Source: Pseudomonadales bacterium
Lineage (GTDB): Bacteria; Pseudomonadota; Gammaproteobacteria; Pseudomonadales; Azotimanducaceae
Assembly: GCA_016779565.1 (NCBI GenBank)
Contig: JADHNJ010000001.1
Coordinates: forward strand, 1 to 64,000
Direction of reading: 5' to 3'
Length of the DNA stretch: 64,000 nucleotides
The notes under the pieces are model-generated. The model did no database searches, was not told where the DNA came from, and saw only the letters and a program-made list of their open reading frames with translations. Made by a program: the position numbers and the translations under genes. Of this stretch, positions 1 to 9,562 are shown in pieces (positions within the stretch are counted from its first letter, which is position 1; each line of letters begins with the position of its first letter).

Positions 1-33
1 TTTACATTCGGCCTTGAGCGGAAGCTTGTAATT

Positions 34-1413
34 ATGAATAAATGTTCAATACTGCTTGGATTGGCGCTACTTCTGACCAGTCTTGTCAGCCGGTCAGAGA
101 CCATCGATCTTTCTGGCGTCTATCAACTGGCAATCGTCAATGACCCACAATTGAGTGCCGCTGAAGCGGCTTTTCAGGCTCAAAGTGAAGTGGTTCCTCA
201 GGCGCTTGCGGGCCTATTGCCCAACTTATCGCTTTCCGGCAGCTACTCCGACACAACCAGTCCATCTCTGAGAGATTTTAATCCAGTAACCGGTGACACC
301 ACTTTTTTAGATACGACCACCACCAGTGAATCCTGGCGAGCAGGGCTGGTTCAGCCGCTTTTCAGAATGGACCGGTGGTATCAGTACCAACAGTCAAAGA
401 ATATTCGTGACCAAGCCGCGGCAGGCTACTCGGCGGAGACTTTGGCCCTCATTGTGCGGGTTGCAGAAACGTATCTAGCAATTTTAGAAGCCCAAGATGG
501 GCTCAATTCGGCTAACGCAGAGCGGGACGCCGTCAAAAGGCAGATGGAACAAGTACAGCAGCGATTTGACGTTGGCTTAGTTGCTATTACAGATGTGCTG
601 GAATCTACAGCCAGTTTCGATCGGGCAACCGTCGGTGTGATCGAAGCTGAAGGGGCACAAGCGAGAAGCTTCGAGCCGTTGATGCGATTAACAGGCCGAT
701 CCTTTAGTGCCATTCATGGACTCGCCGATGACTTCCCGGTGCGTAATCCAGATCCGCTTAGCGAAGAGGCTTGGGTACAGGCTGCACTGACTCGCAATAC
801 CAATATACTGGCTGGCAAAGCCGCCCTAGCCGCTGCCGAAAAGCAAGCGGCTATTAGTAAATCTCGTCACCTGCCCACTCTTGACGCGCAAATCAGCTAC
901 AGCTCTCAAACGAGTAAAAATCCAAGCGCTTTCCAGACCAGTAGCTCTGATACCGAAATTTATGGTCTGCAACTGACGCTGCCACTTTATTCCGGCGGAG
1001 GCACCCGATCTTTGGTCCGGCAGGCTGAATATCGGCTTGTTGAAGCCCGAGACAACCTCGATTACGCCGAGCGACAGGTTAGCGAAAATGTGCGCGCGCT
1101 ATATACGGCGATTAATACTGATGTCGCTCGCGTCAAAGCCAGTCTGCGAGGCATCGAGTCAGCCCGCTCGGCGTTGTCTGCAACGGAAACCGGCTATGAG
1201 GTGGGTACGCGCAATATTGTAGATGTACTGCTAGCCCAACAAAGGCTGTTTCTCTCCGAGTTTCAGTTTGCCAGCGCTCGATATCGGTACATTACCGACA
1301 CATTGCGTTTAAAGCAGACCATCGGTGATCTCACCGCCGAGGATCTTTATGAACTCAATCAATTTATTGATGTCCAACAGGTTGTAGAGCAAGTCTCGCC
1401 CACAACACGTTAA
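34..1413 (+). CDS. tolC: TolC family outer membrane efflux channel
   Basis: Predicted outer membrane channel of type I secretion and RND or MFS efflux systems. It would form a trimeric beta-barrel and periplasmic tunnel that docks with an inner-membrane pump. The 459 residues match the family. A signal peptide covers about residues 1-21. Two internal OEP repeats are visible from the paired motifs GLVAITDVLE (about residue 181) and GTRNIVDVLLAQ (about residue 391), as usual in TolC. The ATG follows a GCGGAAG stretch that could serve as ribosome binding site. It lies 13 bp before the downstream protease gene, so the two may be co-transcribed. No pump or adaptor gene is adjacent, as is common for tolC itself. 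Confidence 0.9.
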   Translation: MNKCSILLGLALLLTSLVSRSETIDLSGVYQLAIVNDPQLSAAEAAFQAQSEVVPQALAGLLPNLSLSGSYSDTTSPSLRDFNPVTGDTTFLDTTTTSESWRAGLVQPLFRMDRWYQYQQSKNIRDQAAAGYSAETLALIVRVAETYLAILEAQDGLNSANAERDAVKRQMEQVQQRFDVGLVAITDVLESTASFDRATVGVIEAEGAQARSFEPLMRLTGRSFSAIHGLADDFPVRNPDPLSEEAWVQAALTRNTNILAGKAALAAAEKQAAISKSRHLPTLDAQISYSSQTSKNPSAFQTSSSDTEIYGLQLTLPLYSGGGTRSLVRQAEYRLVEARDNLDYAERQVSENVRALYTAINTDVARVKASLRGIESARSALSATETGYEVGTRNIVDVLLAQQRLFLSEFQFASARYRYITDTLRLKQTIGDLTAEDLYELNQFIDVQQVVEQVSPTTR

Positions 1414-1426
1414 TCGGTACTACCTC

Positions 1427-2515
1427 ATGAATCGGATTTGGCTGGTAGGTTTACTTGGACTCATTACGGCTGCCGGCACGTTGCTGACCTTAGGTGTGGC
1501 TTCAACTGTCGCAGAGGACTCAGCAGGCAAAGACCTTACGCTGACCCAAGATGAGGCCAACAATATCGAAGTATTTCAGGCGGCCAGTCCTTCGGTTGTC
1601 TTTGTGACTAACACTCAGCTGCGCAGACAAAGGTTCTCGCTCAATGTGCTTGAAATCCCTAGAGGTTCAGGCACCGGATTCGTCTGGGATGCTTCGGGTC
1701 TGATCGTCACCAACTTTCACGTGATTTATGGCGCCAACAAGATCACCATTGCGTTGCAATCTGGCAAGCAATATGACGCTTCGGTCATTGGCACTTCACC
1801 CGAAAAAGACATCGCCCTGCTCAAAATTGAAGCGCCTCCTTCCGAATTAACCCCCTTGCCGCTCGGGGACTCCAACCGCCTTGCTGTTGGTCGGAAAGTG
1901 CTTGCTATAGGAAATCCCTTTGCCCTTGATACAACGCTCACGGTAGGGGTCGTCAGCGCCCTTGGTCGGGAAATTAAATCAATGAATAATCGAACGATTT
2001 CCAATGTTATTCAGACCGATGCGGCAATTAACCCAGGAAACTCAGGCGGCCCGCTTCTAAACTCTCAAGGCGAACTCATTGGCGTCAATACCGCGATTTA
2101 CAGTCCATCAGGAGCGAGTGCTGGCATTGGCTTTGCCATACCCGTTGCCACGCTGAAGACCTTGATTCCACAACTTAAGAAATACGGCAAACTGTATCGT
2201 CCTGTTCTAGGCATTGAATCGCTGTCAGATTCTTGGACTAAGCGCCTGAAGATCAAAGGCGTCGCCGTGTTCGCCGTAAAGCCCGGACTACCCGCTGCTA
2301 AGGCAGGGATGGTGGGTATTCGAGAGGACCGCAGAGGCAACATTCATCTCGGTGACGTCATTATTGCCATTGATCAAGAGCCAGTAACCGATGAAGACTC
2401 CATGCTGTCTCTGCTCGAAACGCACAGCCCTGGTGACATCGTTGAGATTACCACCATGAGAGACGATGCGATCCAAACCTATCGACTTGAGCTCGCAGCG
2501 CCTGTCACCGATTAA
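1427..2515 (+). CDS. membrane-anchored HtrA/Deg-family serine protease with one PDZ domain
   Basis: Periplasmic S1C protease of 362 residues. A hydrophobic N-terminal segment (about residues 3-24) could be an anchor as in DegS or a signal peptide. The catalytic triad is visible: H98 in VTNFHV, D128 in EKDIALLKI and S206 in NPGNSGGPL. One PDZ domain fills about residues 255-360, so the architecture is DegS-like rather than two-PDZ DegP. The protease core also resembles cyanobacterial and plant Deg1, for example in NTAIYSPSGAS. Expected role is envelope protein quality control or a regulatory cleavage. No rseA, rseB or rpoE gene is nearby, so DegS function is not shown. Confidence 0.88.
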   Translation: MNRIWLVGLLGLITAAGTLLTLGVASTVAEDSAGKDLTLTQDEANNIEVFQAASPSVVFVTNTQLRRQRFSLNVLEIPRGSGTGFVWDASGLIVTNFHVIYGANKITIALQSGKQYDASVIGTSPEKDIALLKIEAPPSELTPLPLGDSNRLAVGRKVLAIGNPFALDTTLTVGVVSALGREIKSMNNRTISNVIQTDAAINPGNSGGPLLNSQGELIGVNTAIYSPSGASAGIGFAIPVATLKTLIPQLKKYGKLYRPVLGIESLSDSWTKRLKIKGVAVFAVKPGLPAAKAGMVGIREDRRGNIHLGDVIIAIDQEPVTDEDSMLSLLETHSPGDIVEITTMRDDAIQTYRLELAAPVTD

Positions 2516-2621
2516 ACATGCGCATCGAAGCCCGCTCAATGCGCTTCGGGTCAATAATGTGCCCATGAGATTTAGCGATGCCAGTGCTCAAGTAACACGC
2601 AAGCCTCTGTGCTCGACGCGC

Positions 2622-3191
2622 ATGATCTCACTCTTTTGGGCATTCTTCGCCATGACTTCGGCTGGCGCTCCGTTACTACATGGTCCAATACCTGAACATT
2701 TTGTTAAAACCTACTCTTACGACCAAAACGGAACCAAAATCGAAGAATATAAGGGGGTGAGCTCGAAACAACCGGAGGCCAATGGCATCCTATCACTCGA
2801 GTTAACGGCACTACCCGAAGGCCTTGAACTCCTCGAGGTGGCGCTTCTTCATCAGCGGTCTCGTAATCGCCATTGTGATCAACCCATCGTTACGCCATTA
2901 CGCCATGACAGAGAATATGGCGATCAGATTGCTTTGGTCATGACTCTTTGTCCAAAGACGGGTGACCCGCACGTGGGCTATCTAAGACTGATCAAGGCGC
3001 TGGTGCGCGATCAGCTTTTTGTCATTTCGGTTGAGGCCAAGGTGCCGGCTTTTGTTGACCATCAGGCCCCCAACAATCTGGCTTTCCTTGCCTACTGGAT
3101 GCCGCTGCTAAAGCAATTTGTAGTGTGCGATAACGCCGCCGACAATAACTGCCGTCGAACCCAGCCAAAACCAGCAAGGCTCACGCCTTAG
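2622..3191 (+). CDS. hypothetical exported protein
   Basis: I do not recognise the family. The preferred start is the ATG that begins MISLFWAFFAMTSAGAP, which reads as a signal peptide and gives about 189 residues. An upstream in-frame ATG at 2565, or a frame extending into the protease gene, is possible but would put the hydrophobic segment internally. The mature part has no transmembrane segment and four or so cysteines (near CDQP, TLCPK, VVCDN and NNCRR), suggesting a disulfide-bonded periplasmic protein. It ends about 70 bp before comF on the same strand. Confidence 0.6.
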   Translation: MISLFWAFFAMTSAGAPLLHGPIPEHFVKTYSYDQNGTKIEEYKGVSSKQPEANGILSLELTALPEGLELLEVALLHQRSRNRHCDQPIVTPLRHDREYGDQIALVMTLCPKTGDPHVGYLRLIKALVRDQLFVISVEAKVPAFVDHQAPNNLAFLAYWMPLLKQFVVCDNAADNNCRRTQPKPARLTP

Positions 3192-3260
3192 ACTCACCTT
3201 TCAAAACCCAAGGGTCTCCAAAAATAGCTCGACAGTGATGCGATTGGCTGGTGTTGACTC

Positions 3261-3989
3261 ATGCTAGATTTATTGCGCCAAAGCTTTTGGCAACCCTGCC
3301 TTTTGTGCGAGCAGCCGCAAAAGCAGCTCAGCCTAATTTGTGAGCCTTGCCAATTGGATCTTCCCTGGCTACCTTCCGGTTGCACCCAATGTGCGCTGCC
3401 TTGGCGTTACCACCCCAGCCAATCCCCATGCCGACAACCTGGGTGGCTCATCAACAATTGTAGGGCAACCCTCGCCTATCACTTCCCGGTGCCACAACTT
3501 ATCCATCAATTTAAACAACAGGCATCACTGACAACGGGTCGAGCCCTTGGCCTATGTCTGACTCAAAACACCCATTTTACAGGTACCGCGATTGACGCAC
3601 TGATACCGGTTCCCAGCTCACGCCAAACGCTGCGTTCACGAGGCTTTAATCCAGCAAAAATCCTTGCCGACACCATTGGTCATGCGCTGGGCATACCGGT
3701 CATGACGAACTGGGTGATCAAAACCGGCATCACCAAAGCCCAAAAATACAGATCTAGGGCTGAACGTCTAACGGTGTCCGAAAACCCTTTTCGGGCAAAA
3801 AAGCCTTGTACCGCGAAACGCATTGCCATAATTGATGACGTTATCACCACAATGACAACAGCGATCCAAGTGGCTGAGCCCTTAAAAGCCCAAGGTGTGC
3901 AGCACATCGAGATCTGGGCACCCTGCCGAACCCTGCCAAAGCTGACAACCTTAGTATCGCCATCGCATTCCCCAATTGAGATGCGATGA
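3261..3989 (+). CDS. comF: ComF/GntX family phosphoribosyltransferase-like protein
   Basis: Cytoplasmic protein of 242 residues linked in other bacteria to natural transformation (ComF) or carbon use (GntX). The N-terminus carries a zinc-finger-like cysteine set (CLLC, CEPC, CTQC) before the type I phosphoribosyltransferase fold. The PRPP loop reads IDDVITTMTTA, where the usual family signature is DDVxTTGxT. The acidic pair is kept but the loop glycine is Met. An IPVPSS-type flexible-loop motif precedes it. The nearby pilMNOPQ operon would fit a transformation role, but no other com gene is visible here. Confidence 0.85.
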   Translation: MLDLLRQSFWQPCLLCEQPQKQLSLICEPCQLDLPWLPSGCTQCALPWRYHPSQSPCRQPGWLINNCRATLAYHFPVPQLIHQFKQQASLTTGRALGLCLTQNTHFTGTAIDALIPVPSSRQTLRSRGFNPAKILADTIGHALGIPVMTNWVIKTGITKAQKYRSRAERLTVSENPFRAKKPCTAKRIAIIDDVITTMTTAIQVAEPLKAQGVQHIEIWAPCRTLPKLTTLVSPSHSPIEMR

Positions 3990-4043
3990 ATCAAGCGGTT
4001 GTGTTAGAGTCCTTATCCGATGACGACCTTATGAGGAAATGCA

Positions 4044-4895
4044 GTGGACTGGCAGAGCATAGACTTAAAGACAGCATTCCTAGCCGATACCGTGGGACCT
4101 GATGTCGCGAGCGATAGCCACTTTATCGTTGTTTCCGATGGCGACATCTTGGGCTGCGACGAACACGACATCTGGCAGCCCCTCAGTGAGGATGAACTTC
4201 GATGGGCCGGATTGACCATCCGATCACGGCATTTTCTAGGCTGGGTCAATGATTCTGCGATCTTCGCCGTTGAAGTGGATTCAGATTCGGATGAACCGGA
4301 GGGATATTATTTCGAATCCCTTTGGACATTTTTAAACGCTGTTAATATCGACCTGTTCTATCTAATCGGTCGAGCCAAACAAATCGTTGAGTGGTTCCGG
4401 ACGCACCAATTTTGTGGCCAATGTGGTAGCGAGACAACAAGAGAATCCCAGGACAGGTCGCGGAAATGCCAAGACTGCGGCCTGATGTTCTATCCGCGCT
4501 TGTCACCATCGATTATTGTCTGTGTCAATAAAGGCAAACAGGTACTCTTGGCAAAAAATGCCAACGCACGAGCCAATTTTTATTCTGTCTTGGCTGGCTT
4601 TGTAGAACCAGGGGAATCAATCGAGGAAACCGTCCGCAGGGAAGTCATGGAAGAGGTCGGTATAAGAGTAAAAAATATAAAGTATTTTGGCAGTCAATCA
4701 TGGCCTTTCCCGAATTCACTTATGCTCGGATTTCATGCGGAATATGACTCAGGTGACATCAAAATCCAGGAAGCCGAGTTGAGCGATGCACAGTGGTTTG
4801 ATTTTGATCAACTGCCAAATCCGCCCGCCATGATTTCTATCTCGGGTTGGTTGATTCAAGATTTTATTGATAGAGCGCGCGCAGGTGCCCCCTAG
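4044..4895 (+). CDS. nudC: NADH pyrophosphatase / NAD-decapping Nudix hydrolase
   Basis: Hydrolyses NADH to NMNH and AMP and removes NAD caps from RNA in studied homologues. Three parts are visible in 283 residues: an N-terminal domain, a zinc ribbon with Cys124, Cys127, Cys142 and Cys145, and a complete Nudix box at about 185-207 (GFVEPGE through REVMEEVGI). The NudC-specific motif SQPWPFPxS appears as SQSWPFPNS at 217-225, with Pro replaced by Ser. The start is GTG, chosen because a GAGGAAA Shine-Dalgarno sits about seven bases upstream. The 3' end overlaps the start of modA. Confidence 0.93.
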   Translation: MDWQSIDLKTAFLADTVGPDVASDSHFIVVSDGDILGCDEHDIWQPLSEDELRWAGLTIRSRHFLGWVNDSAIFAVEVDSDSDEPEGYYFESLWTFLNAVNIDLFYLIGRAKQIVEWFRTHQFCGQCGSETTRESQDRSRKCQDCGLMFYPRLSPSIIVCVNKGKQVLLAKNANARANFYSVLAGFVEPGESIEETVRREVMEEVGIRVKNIKYFGSQSWPFPNSLMLGFHAEYDSGDIKIQEAELSDAQWFDFDQLPNPPAMISISGWLIQDFIDRARAGAP

Positions 4896-5643
4896 CCCAA
4901 GGCCTTGCCTTTGTGTCTTGTTGACTCTGGTCTTTTGCTGGATGCCATGCAGTCACGCCGACCCAGCTATCGTTGCGTCCGCCGCCAATTTTAGAAGCAC
5001 CTTGATGGACTTGATCGATGCCTACCAGACACGCCATCCGGAGGCCGATTATGAGGTGATCAGTGGTTCAACGGGCATTTTGTATGCACAAATTCAGGCT
5101 GGAGCACCTTTTGATCTATTTTTTGCCGCTGACGAGGCGAGCACTGAAGAACTTGCTCAAGCTGGACGAAGTATTAAACCGCCAGAAATCTATGCAATCG
5201 GCAGACTGGCACTCTGGGCGCCAAATAATCAGCGCCCTTGGCAGGATTTTCTGCGAAGTTTTAACGGCCGGATCGCACTTGCGAACCCTCTACTTGCTCC
5301 CTATGGCCGCGCGGCCGCTGCGACGCTTAAGGCAGGTTTTTTCAGTCAGACGCTGAAAACTGTTCAGGGCAATAACGTTGTCCAAGCCTTTCAGTTCGTA
5401 GAAACGGGCAATGTAGAAGCTGGCCTTTTATCACTAGCCCAGCTGAGGCTTGCGCAGGTTTCGCCGAATCATTTTTATTTGGTGCCGACAAAGTATCATC
5501 CACCGATTATCCAAAAGCGTGTGCTGCTCACTAACCATGCTGCCGCCATTGGACTAGATCAATTCGTTTCAACCTCGGTTGCGCAACAGATTTTGACCAA
5601 CGCTGGTTATCAAACACAGCGCCCTAACAGACCTCTAAAATGA
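4885..5643 (+). CDS. modA: molybdate ABC transporter, periplasmic binding protein
   Basis: Binds molybdate (or tungstate) in the periplasm and delivers it to ModBC. An N-terminal signal peptide with core CVLLTLVFCW ends near CSHA-DPAI. The mature part carries ModA signatures: the VASAANF start, the ligand-loop region SGSTGILYAQIQAGAPFDLF, and DEAS. The GTG at 4885 gives a compact signal peptide; an in-frame TTG at 4867 is an alternative, and neither has a strong ribosome binding site. Both overlap nudC, so modA is likely translationally coupled to it. Its stop overlaps the modB ATG. Confidence 0.9.
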   Translation: MPPSPRPCLCVLLTLVFCWMPCSHADPAIVASAANFRSTLMDLIDAYQTRHPEADYEVISGSTGILYAQIQAGAPFDLFFAADEASTEELAQAGRSIKPPEIYAIGRLALWAPNNQRPWQDFLRSFNGRIALANPLLAPYGRAAAATLKAGFFSQTLKTVQGNNVVQAFQFVETGNVEAGLLSLAQLRLAQVSPNHFYLVPTKYHPPIIQKRVLLTNHAAAIGLDQFVSTSVAQQILTNAGYQTQRPNRPLK

Positions 5644-6326
5644 GCGCCGATTTACAAACCCTTTTAATATCGGTTCAACTAGCGGCCCTGACAACGCTCA
5701 CATTGTTAGTCCTTGCCACGCCTTTGGCTTGGTGGTTAGCTCGTAGCACGTCGATACTGGCGAGGTTTTGTATACCGTTCATTGCGCTACCACTGGTTTT
5801 GCCGCCCACTGTCATCGGCTTCTATTTGCTTTTGGCTTTTTCTCCTGATCATTGGTTTGGTGCAGCTTGGTTGCAGTTGTTCGGTCGCCCTTTGGCTTTC
5901 AGTTTTGAGGGTTTACTGATTGGATCTTTGATTTACTCTTTACCATTTTTTGTGCAGCCGATGCTCGTCGCGTTTCGAGATATCCCCGAGAGCTTACTTG
6001 AAGCAGCCAGCACCCTCGGTGCTGATGCTTTTGATCGGTTTCGAACAATCGTTCTACCCTTGTCAAAACAAGGGTTTTTAGTTGCCAGCACGCTGACCTT
6101 CGCCCATACCCTTGGAGAGTTTGGCATTGTCCTCATGATCGGCGGCAACATCCCTGGTGAAACTCGCGTGCTATCAATTGCCTTATTTGACTATGTTGAG
6201 ACCCTCAACTATGCACAAGCGCATAAGCTTGCGCTCGGCCTCATTGGTTTTTCACTGTTTACGCTATTGCTCCTGCAATGGTTATCAAAGCCTGGCCAAG
6301 CCTTACTTGGACGAAGGCCATCATGA
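5640..6326 (+). CDS. modB: molybdate ABC transporter permease
   Basis: Inner-membrane permease of 228 residues with about five hydrophobic segments, as in ModB. The cytoplasmic EAA loop that contacts the ATPase is visible as EAASTLGADAFDRF at about residues 120-133, followed by TIVLPLS. It starts on an ATGA overlap with modA and ends on another with modC, so modABC is a tightly coupled operon. Confidence 0.93.
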   Translation: MSADLQTLLISVQLAALTTLTLLVLATPLAWWLARSTSILARFCIPFIALPLVLPPTVIGFYLLLAFSPDHWFGAAWLQLFGRPLAFSFEGLLIGSLIYSLPFFVQPMLVAFRDIPESLLEAASTLGADAFDRFRTIVLPLSKQGFLVASTLTFAHTLGEFGIVLMIGGNIPGETRVLSIALFDYVETLNYAQAHKLALGLIGFSLFTLLLLQWLSKPGQALLGRRPS

Positions 6327-7399
6327 CGTTTGTAAATGCTCAATTGAAAGTCGCTCAGAACAATACCTTTATTCTAAATACCGACTTTACCTTGCCCCCT
6401 TACGGCATTACTGCACTGTTTGGCCCATCCGGTGCCGGTAAATCAACCTTGTTAAAATGTTTAGCTGGTCTGATACCCCGGGGCATCTGCGCTGATTCTC
6501 ATCTAACGGTAGGCGGCGAAACTTGGATGTCTGCCAGTGCGTTTGTTCAAGCCAGCGACCGGTCGGTCGGGCTGGTGTTCCAGCAACCGCAGCTATTCCC
6601 ACACCTAAGTGTGCTAGAGAACTTACAATATGCTGATCAAAGACGACGGCAAGCGTCCCTGACAACACTGACCGAGGCGGTCGACCGGTTTGAGCTGAGC
6701 ACTCTGCTCAAGCGCTACCCAAACACCCTTTCAGGCGGCGAAGCCCAACGCGTTGCCCTGGCTCGAGCTGTGGTCAACGCCCCGCGCTTGCTTTTGCTTG
6801 ATGAGCCGCTGACCGCTCTAGATCATCGATCTAGGGCCCAGTTACTGACAGCCATCCATCAATTAAGCCTTGAAAAAAACGTACCCATTGTTTACGTGAG
6901 CCACCAATGGGACGAAATTATCCAGATCGCGGATCGAGTACAAATGATTGCCAAGGGTCATATTTCACGCTCGGAGACGCTCCAGGCGTTGACCACTGAT
7001 ATCGAGTTCTTAACGAAGCAGCAACACCTTGCAAGCGCTATTTTAATGACTCAGGTCAAACGACAAGTCCAAGAAGAACACCTAACAGAGCTCACCTTGG
7101 GCGATCAATCCCTGCTCATACCAAAGATAGGGCTCACGCCTGGCAGCGCACTTAGAGTCTTGGTGAAAATGTCTGATGTCAGCCTGATTGCGAGTCCTTC
7201 GACACAGTCAAGTATCTTAAACACGCTTGCTTGCCGAATCGTGCACATCGAGGAACAAGCAGGCCATGCATTGATTATTCTAAATTGTGAAGGACAATAC
7301 TTAAGTGCCAACATCACAGCACGCTCCAGGCGCTTACTCGATCTAACCGTTGGGCAGGTCACCTATGCGCAAATCAAAGCGACAACACTTGGCCAATAA
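6323..7399 (+). CDS. modC: molybdate ABC transporter ATP-binding protein
   Basis: ATPase subunit of molybdate import, 358 residues. The start is the ATG of the ATGA overlap with modB, giving MTFVNAQLKVAQ; an earlier in-frame ATG at 6278 lies inside modB and is less likely. Visible motifs are Walker A GPSGAGKST, the signature LSGGEAQRVALARA (LSGGE rather than the usual LSGGQ), Walker B LLLLDEPLTALD, and the switch His in YVSHQW. The C-terminal hundred or so residues form a Mop-like oxyanion-binding regulatory domain. No modE regulator is adjacent. Confidence 0.93.
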   Translation: MTFVNAQLKVAQNNTFILNTDFTLPPYGITALFGPSGAGKSTLLKCLAGLIPRGICADSHLTVGGETWMSASAFVQASDRSVGLVFQQPQLFPHLSVLENLQYADQRRRQASLTTLTEAVDRFELSTLLKRYPNTLSGGEAQRVALARAVVNAPRLLLLDEPLTALDHRSRAQLLTAIHQLSLEKNVPIVYVSHQWDEIIQIADRVQMIAKGHISRSETLQALTTDIEFLTKQQHLASAILMTQVKRQVQEEHLTELTLGDQSLLIPKIGLTPGSALRVLVKMSDVSLIASPSTQSSILNTLACRIVHIEEQAGHALIILNCEGQYLSANITARSRRLLDLTVGQVTYAQIKATTLGQ

Positions 7400-7410
7400 G
7401 GATACACATC

Positions 7411-8388
7411 GTGGATGACTTTCAAGCGCTGAGTCCCGAGGCCATTCTCAACGCAATTGAATCGCTCGATTATGAAACCGATGCAAGAATCATTGAACTC
7501 AATAGCTATGAGAATCGAGTCTTTCAAATTGGCATCGAAGACCAAGCGCCGCTCATCGCGAAATTCTATCGCCCAAATCGCTGGTCTAATGCGATGATCG
7601 AGGAGGAACACCAGCTGACATTCGCACTTTTTGAGCAAGGTCTCTCCGTTGTGCCGCCTATTACCCACCACAACCGGTCCCTGTTCAATTTTGACGGTTA
7701 CCGATTTAGTCTTTTTGAGCGTCGAGGCGGACGCGCTCCCGCAGTTGATGATTTAAGCTGCCTTGAATCATTGGGCAGACACATCGCTCTCATGCACAAT
7801 GTTGGCGGCGCTGAGTCCTTTGAAAAAAGACCCCACTTATCCATCGACGAATTTGGCCATGCAGCAAGAGCAACCTTGCTCGCTGGCGACTTTATACCCG
7901 CCCCCCTCGTCCCTGCTTATGAAGCAGTCAGTAGCGAGGCTCTGAGGTTACTCCAGGAGATTTTTCAGGAGGTCAATTATCGCGCCATTCGATTACACGG
8001 CGATTGCCACATGGGCAACGTCCTCTGGCGAGAGGACACCCCCCATTTTGTTGATTTTGATGACTCAAGGATGGGCCCTTGCATTCAAGATCTTTGGATG
8101 CTGCTCTCCGGTGATAGACCGACTCAAATTGAGCAGCTCACCGCCATCAAAAAAGGATATCAAGATTTTCGAGACTTCCCAGCCCAGGAACTTAGGCTCG
8201 TCGAACCGCTGAGAACTTTGAGACTGATGCACCAGGCGGCTTGGATTGCGAGAAGATGGCAAGAGACCGCTTTTCAGCGCGCCTTCCCCTTTTTTGAGGA
8301 TGAGCGTTACTGGTCTAATCACATTCTCGCACTTCGAGAACAATGCGGCGCGCTTAGCGAGCCCCCACTCACAGCATCGCCTTACTAG
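7411..8388 (+). CDS. srkA: stress response kinase A (YihE-type protein kinase)
   Basis: Aminoglycoside-phosphotransferase-fold protein kinase of 325 residues; in Escherichia coli SrkA counters MazEF-mediated and Cpx-linked stress death. The N-terminal lobe contains NSYENRVFQIG and the ATP-lysine region IAKFYRP. The catalytic loop is LHGDCHMGNVLW and the metal-binding motif is VDFDDSRMG. The GTG start has AAGGA eight bases upstream and follows modC by 11 bp. The 3' end overlaps the convergent acyltransferase gene by 4 bp. Confidence 0.92.
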   Translation: MDDFQALSPEAILNAIESLDYETDARIIELNSYENRVFQIGIEDQAPLIAKFYRPNRWSNAMIEEEHQLTFALFEQGLSVVPPITHHNRSLFNFDGYRFSLFERRGGRAPAVDDLSCLESLGRHIALMHNVGGAESFEKRPHLSIDEFGHAARATLLAGDFIPAPLVPAYEAVSSEALRLLQEIFQEVNYRAIRLHGDCHMGNVLWREDTPHFVDFDDSRMGPCIQDLWMLLSGDRPTQIEQLTAIKKGYQDFRDFPAQELRLVEPLRTLRLMHQAAWIARRWQETAFQRAFPFFEDERYWSNHILALREQCGALSEPPLTASPY

Positions 8389-9542
8389 ACGCGCTGGGAC
8401 ATCACCCTCGCGACTGGGTTGGCATAGATTTCGAGCCAGAACGATCGATAACTGTCTGGACAAGCCATAAAACGCCGCTGGTATCCGTCAGCCTGTTGAG
8501 TCGAGATTTCTGCTAGCGCTGGGTGCTCAAAGCTCGGATCAACACGTTTCGCAGCCCAGTAATTGATGGGATACAACTGAGTACCGGCCAGAATCTGCTT
8601 GTCAATGGCGGCTGCCAAGGCATCGGTTGAGGCGAAGTCATCGTTGAGGCGCTGACCAAATGTCAATTGCACTCGACCCTTTTCACCGCTAAGGCCTTTG
8701 GCTAGGTTGACCAAGTCCTCGCCTGGCTGCTTTTGATAATGGCCTGCTTTCGCGATTTCACCCAACTCAATGGCTTTACTCACATCGAGTGGATCAAACT
8801 CATAGGAAAGACACAAAGGCACGATGTTTAGCTGCGCGACCTTTTCCGACAAAGGCATCTTACGATCGCTCAGCTGCAACATTTTCAGTACTGACTCATC
8901 GGTTTTATCGATCGCATTCTTAGCCCTTCCTTCACTTTGTGCTAACCAAACCGAATCACCCGCTGCAATACTATCTCTAATGAAAGAAGAGCTACCGGTT
9001 AGATCGCGATAAACCTGCCGCGGATTTTCACTCGTCCGGTTGATAAAAAAGCTCTTATTTAGACGCATAAGATCAGTAGCGAAGGTTTGTTCAATTAAAT
9101 TATCACCGACTGCAATATAAACGGTTGGGAGGCCGGCCCGATGAAGCGCTAAATTGAGCAACATTGAATCACCGGCAATATCGCGATGATTGCTCAGAAA
9201 CAAATAGCCTTGATCGGGGTCCAAGGCTTCAAGTCCGATAACCTCAAACCCGGTGATGGTCTCATCGACCAATTGTTCTACATAATCTCGAACTATGGTC
9301 TGAAACTCAGCGATGGTGCTAATCCCATTAAACCGTTTAGATAGATTGCGCCGAATGAGCCAACTGACAAACCCTGGTAACCAATGGACGAGTCTTGGAA
9401 GGATCCAACCACCCAAAACCTTCAACAAGGCAGGGTCACGAATGAGTTGCCCTAAAACCCTTGCGACATCTTTGTCCGTATAGGGAAGCTTAGCCTCAGA
9501 CCTGTCTTGCGCCATGATGGTTAACTCAGTTATGTTCGTCAC
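8385..9542 (-). CDS. glycerolipid acyltransferase (PlsC/PlsB-like)
   Basis: Protein of 385 residues with the acyltransferase HxxxxD motif in SNHRDIAGD (H119, D124). A second family block is WLAQSEGRAKNAID, and FINRTSENPRQVYRDL resembles a third. This fits transfer of an acyl chain to glycerol-3-phosphate, lysophosphatidate or a related acceptor. It is longer than a typical PlsC and far shorter than PlsB, so the acceptor cannot be assigned. The start is GTG at 9542; an in-frame ATG at 9515 is equally possible, and neither has a clear Shine-Dalgarno. Confidence 0.75.
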   Translation of the reverse strand: MTNITELTIMAQDRSEAKLPYTDKDVARVLGQLIRDPALLKVLGGWILPRLVHWLPGFVSWLIRRNLSKRFNGISTIAEFQTIVRDYVEQLVDETITGFEVIGLEALDPDQGYLFLSNHRDIAGDSMLLNLALHRAGLPTVYIAVGDNLIEQTFATDLMRLNKSFFINRTSENPRQVYRDLTGSSSFIRDSIAAGDSVWLAQSEGRAKNAIDKTDESVLKMLQLSDRKMPLSEKVAQLNIVPLCLSYEFDPLDVSKAIELGEIAKAGHYQKQPGEDLVNLAKGLSGEKGRVQLTFGQRLNDDFASTDALAAAIDKQILAGTQLYPINYWAAKRVDPSFEHPALAEISTQQADGYQRRFMACPDSYRSFWLEIYANPVARVMSQRV

Positions 9543-9562
9543 TCATAGGGGACATTTTAGTT

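Noticed and set aside
8385-8388. Frameshift between srkA and the acyltransferase
   Set aside because: The genes are convergent and end cleanly; a 4-bp tail overlap is ordinary.
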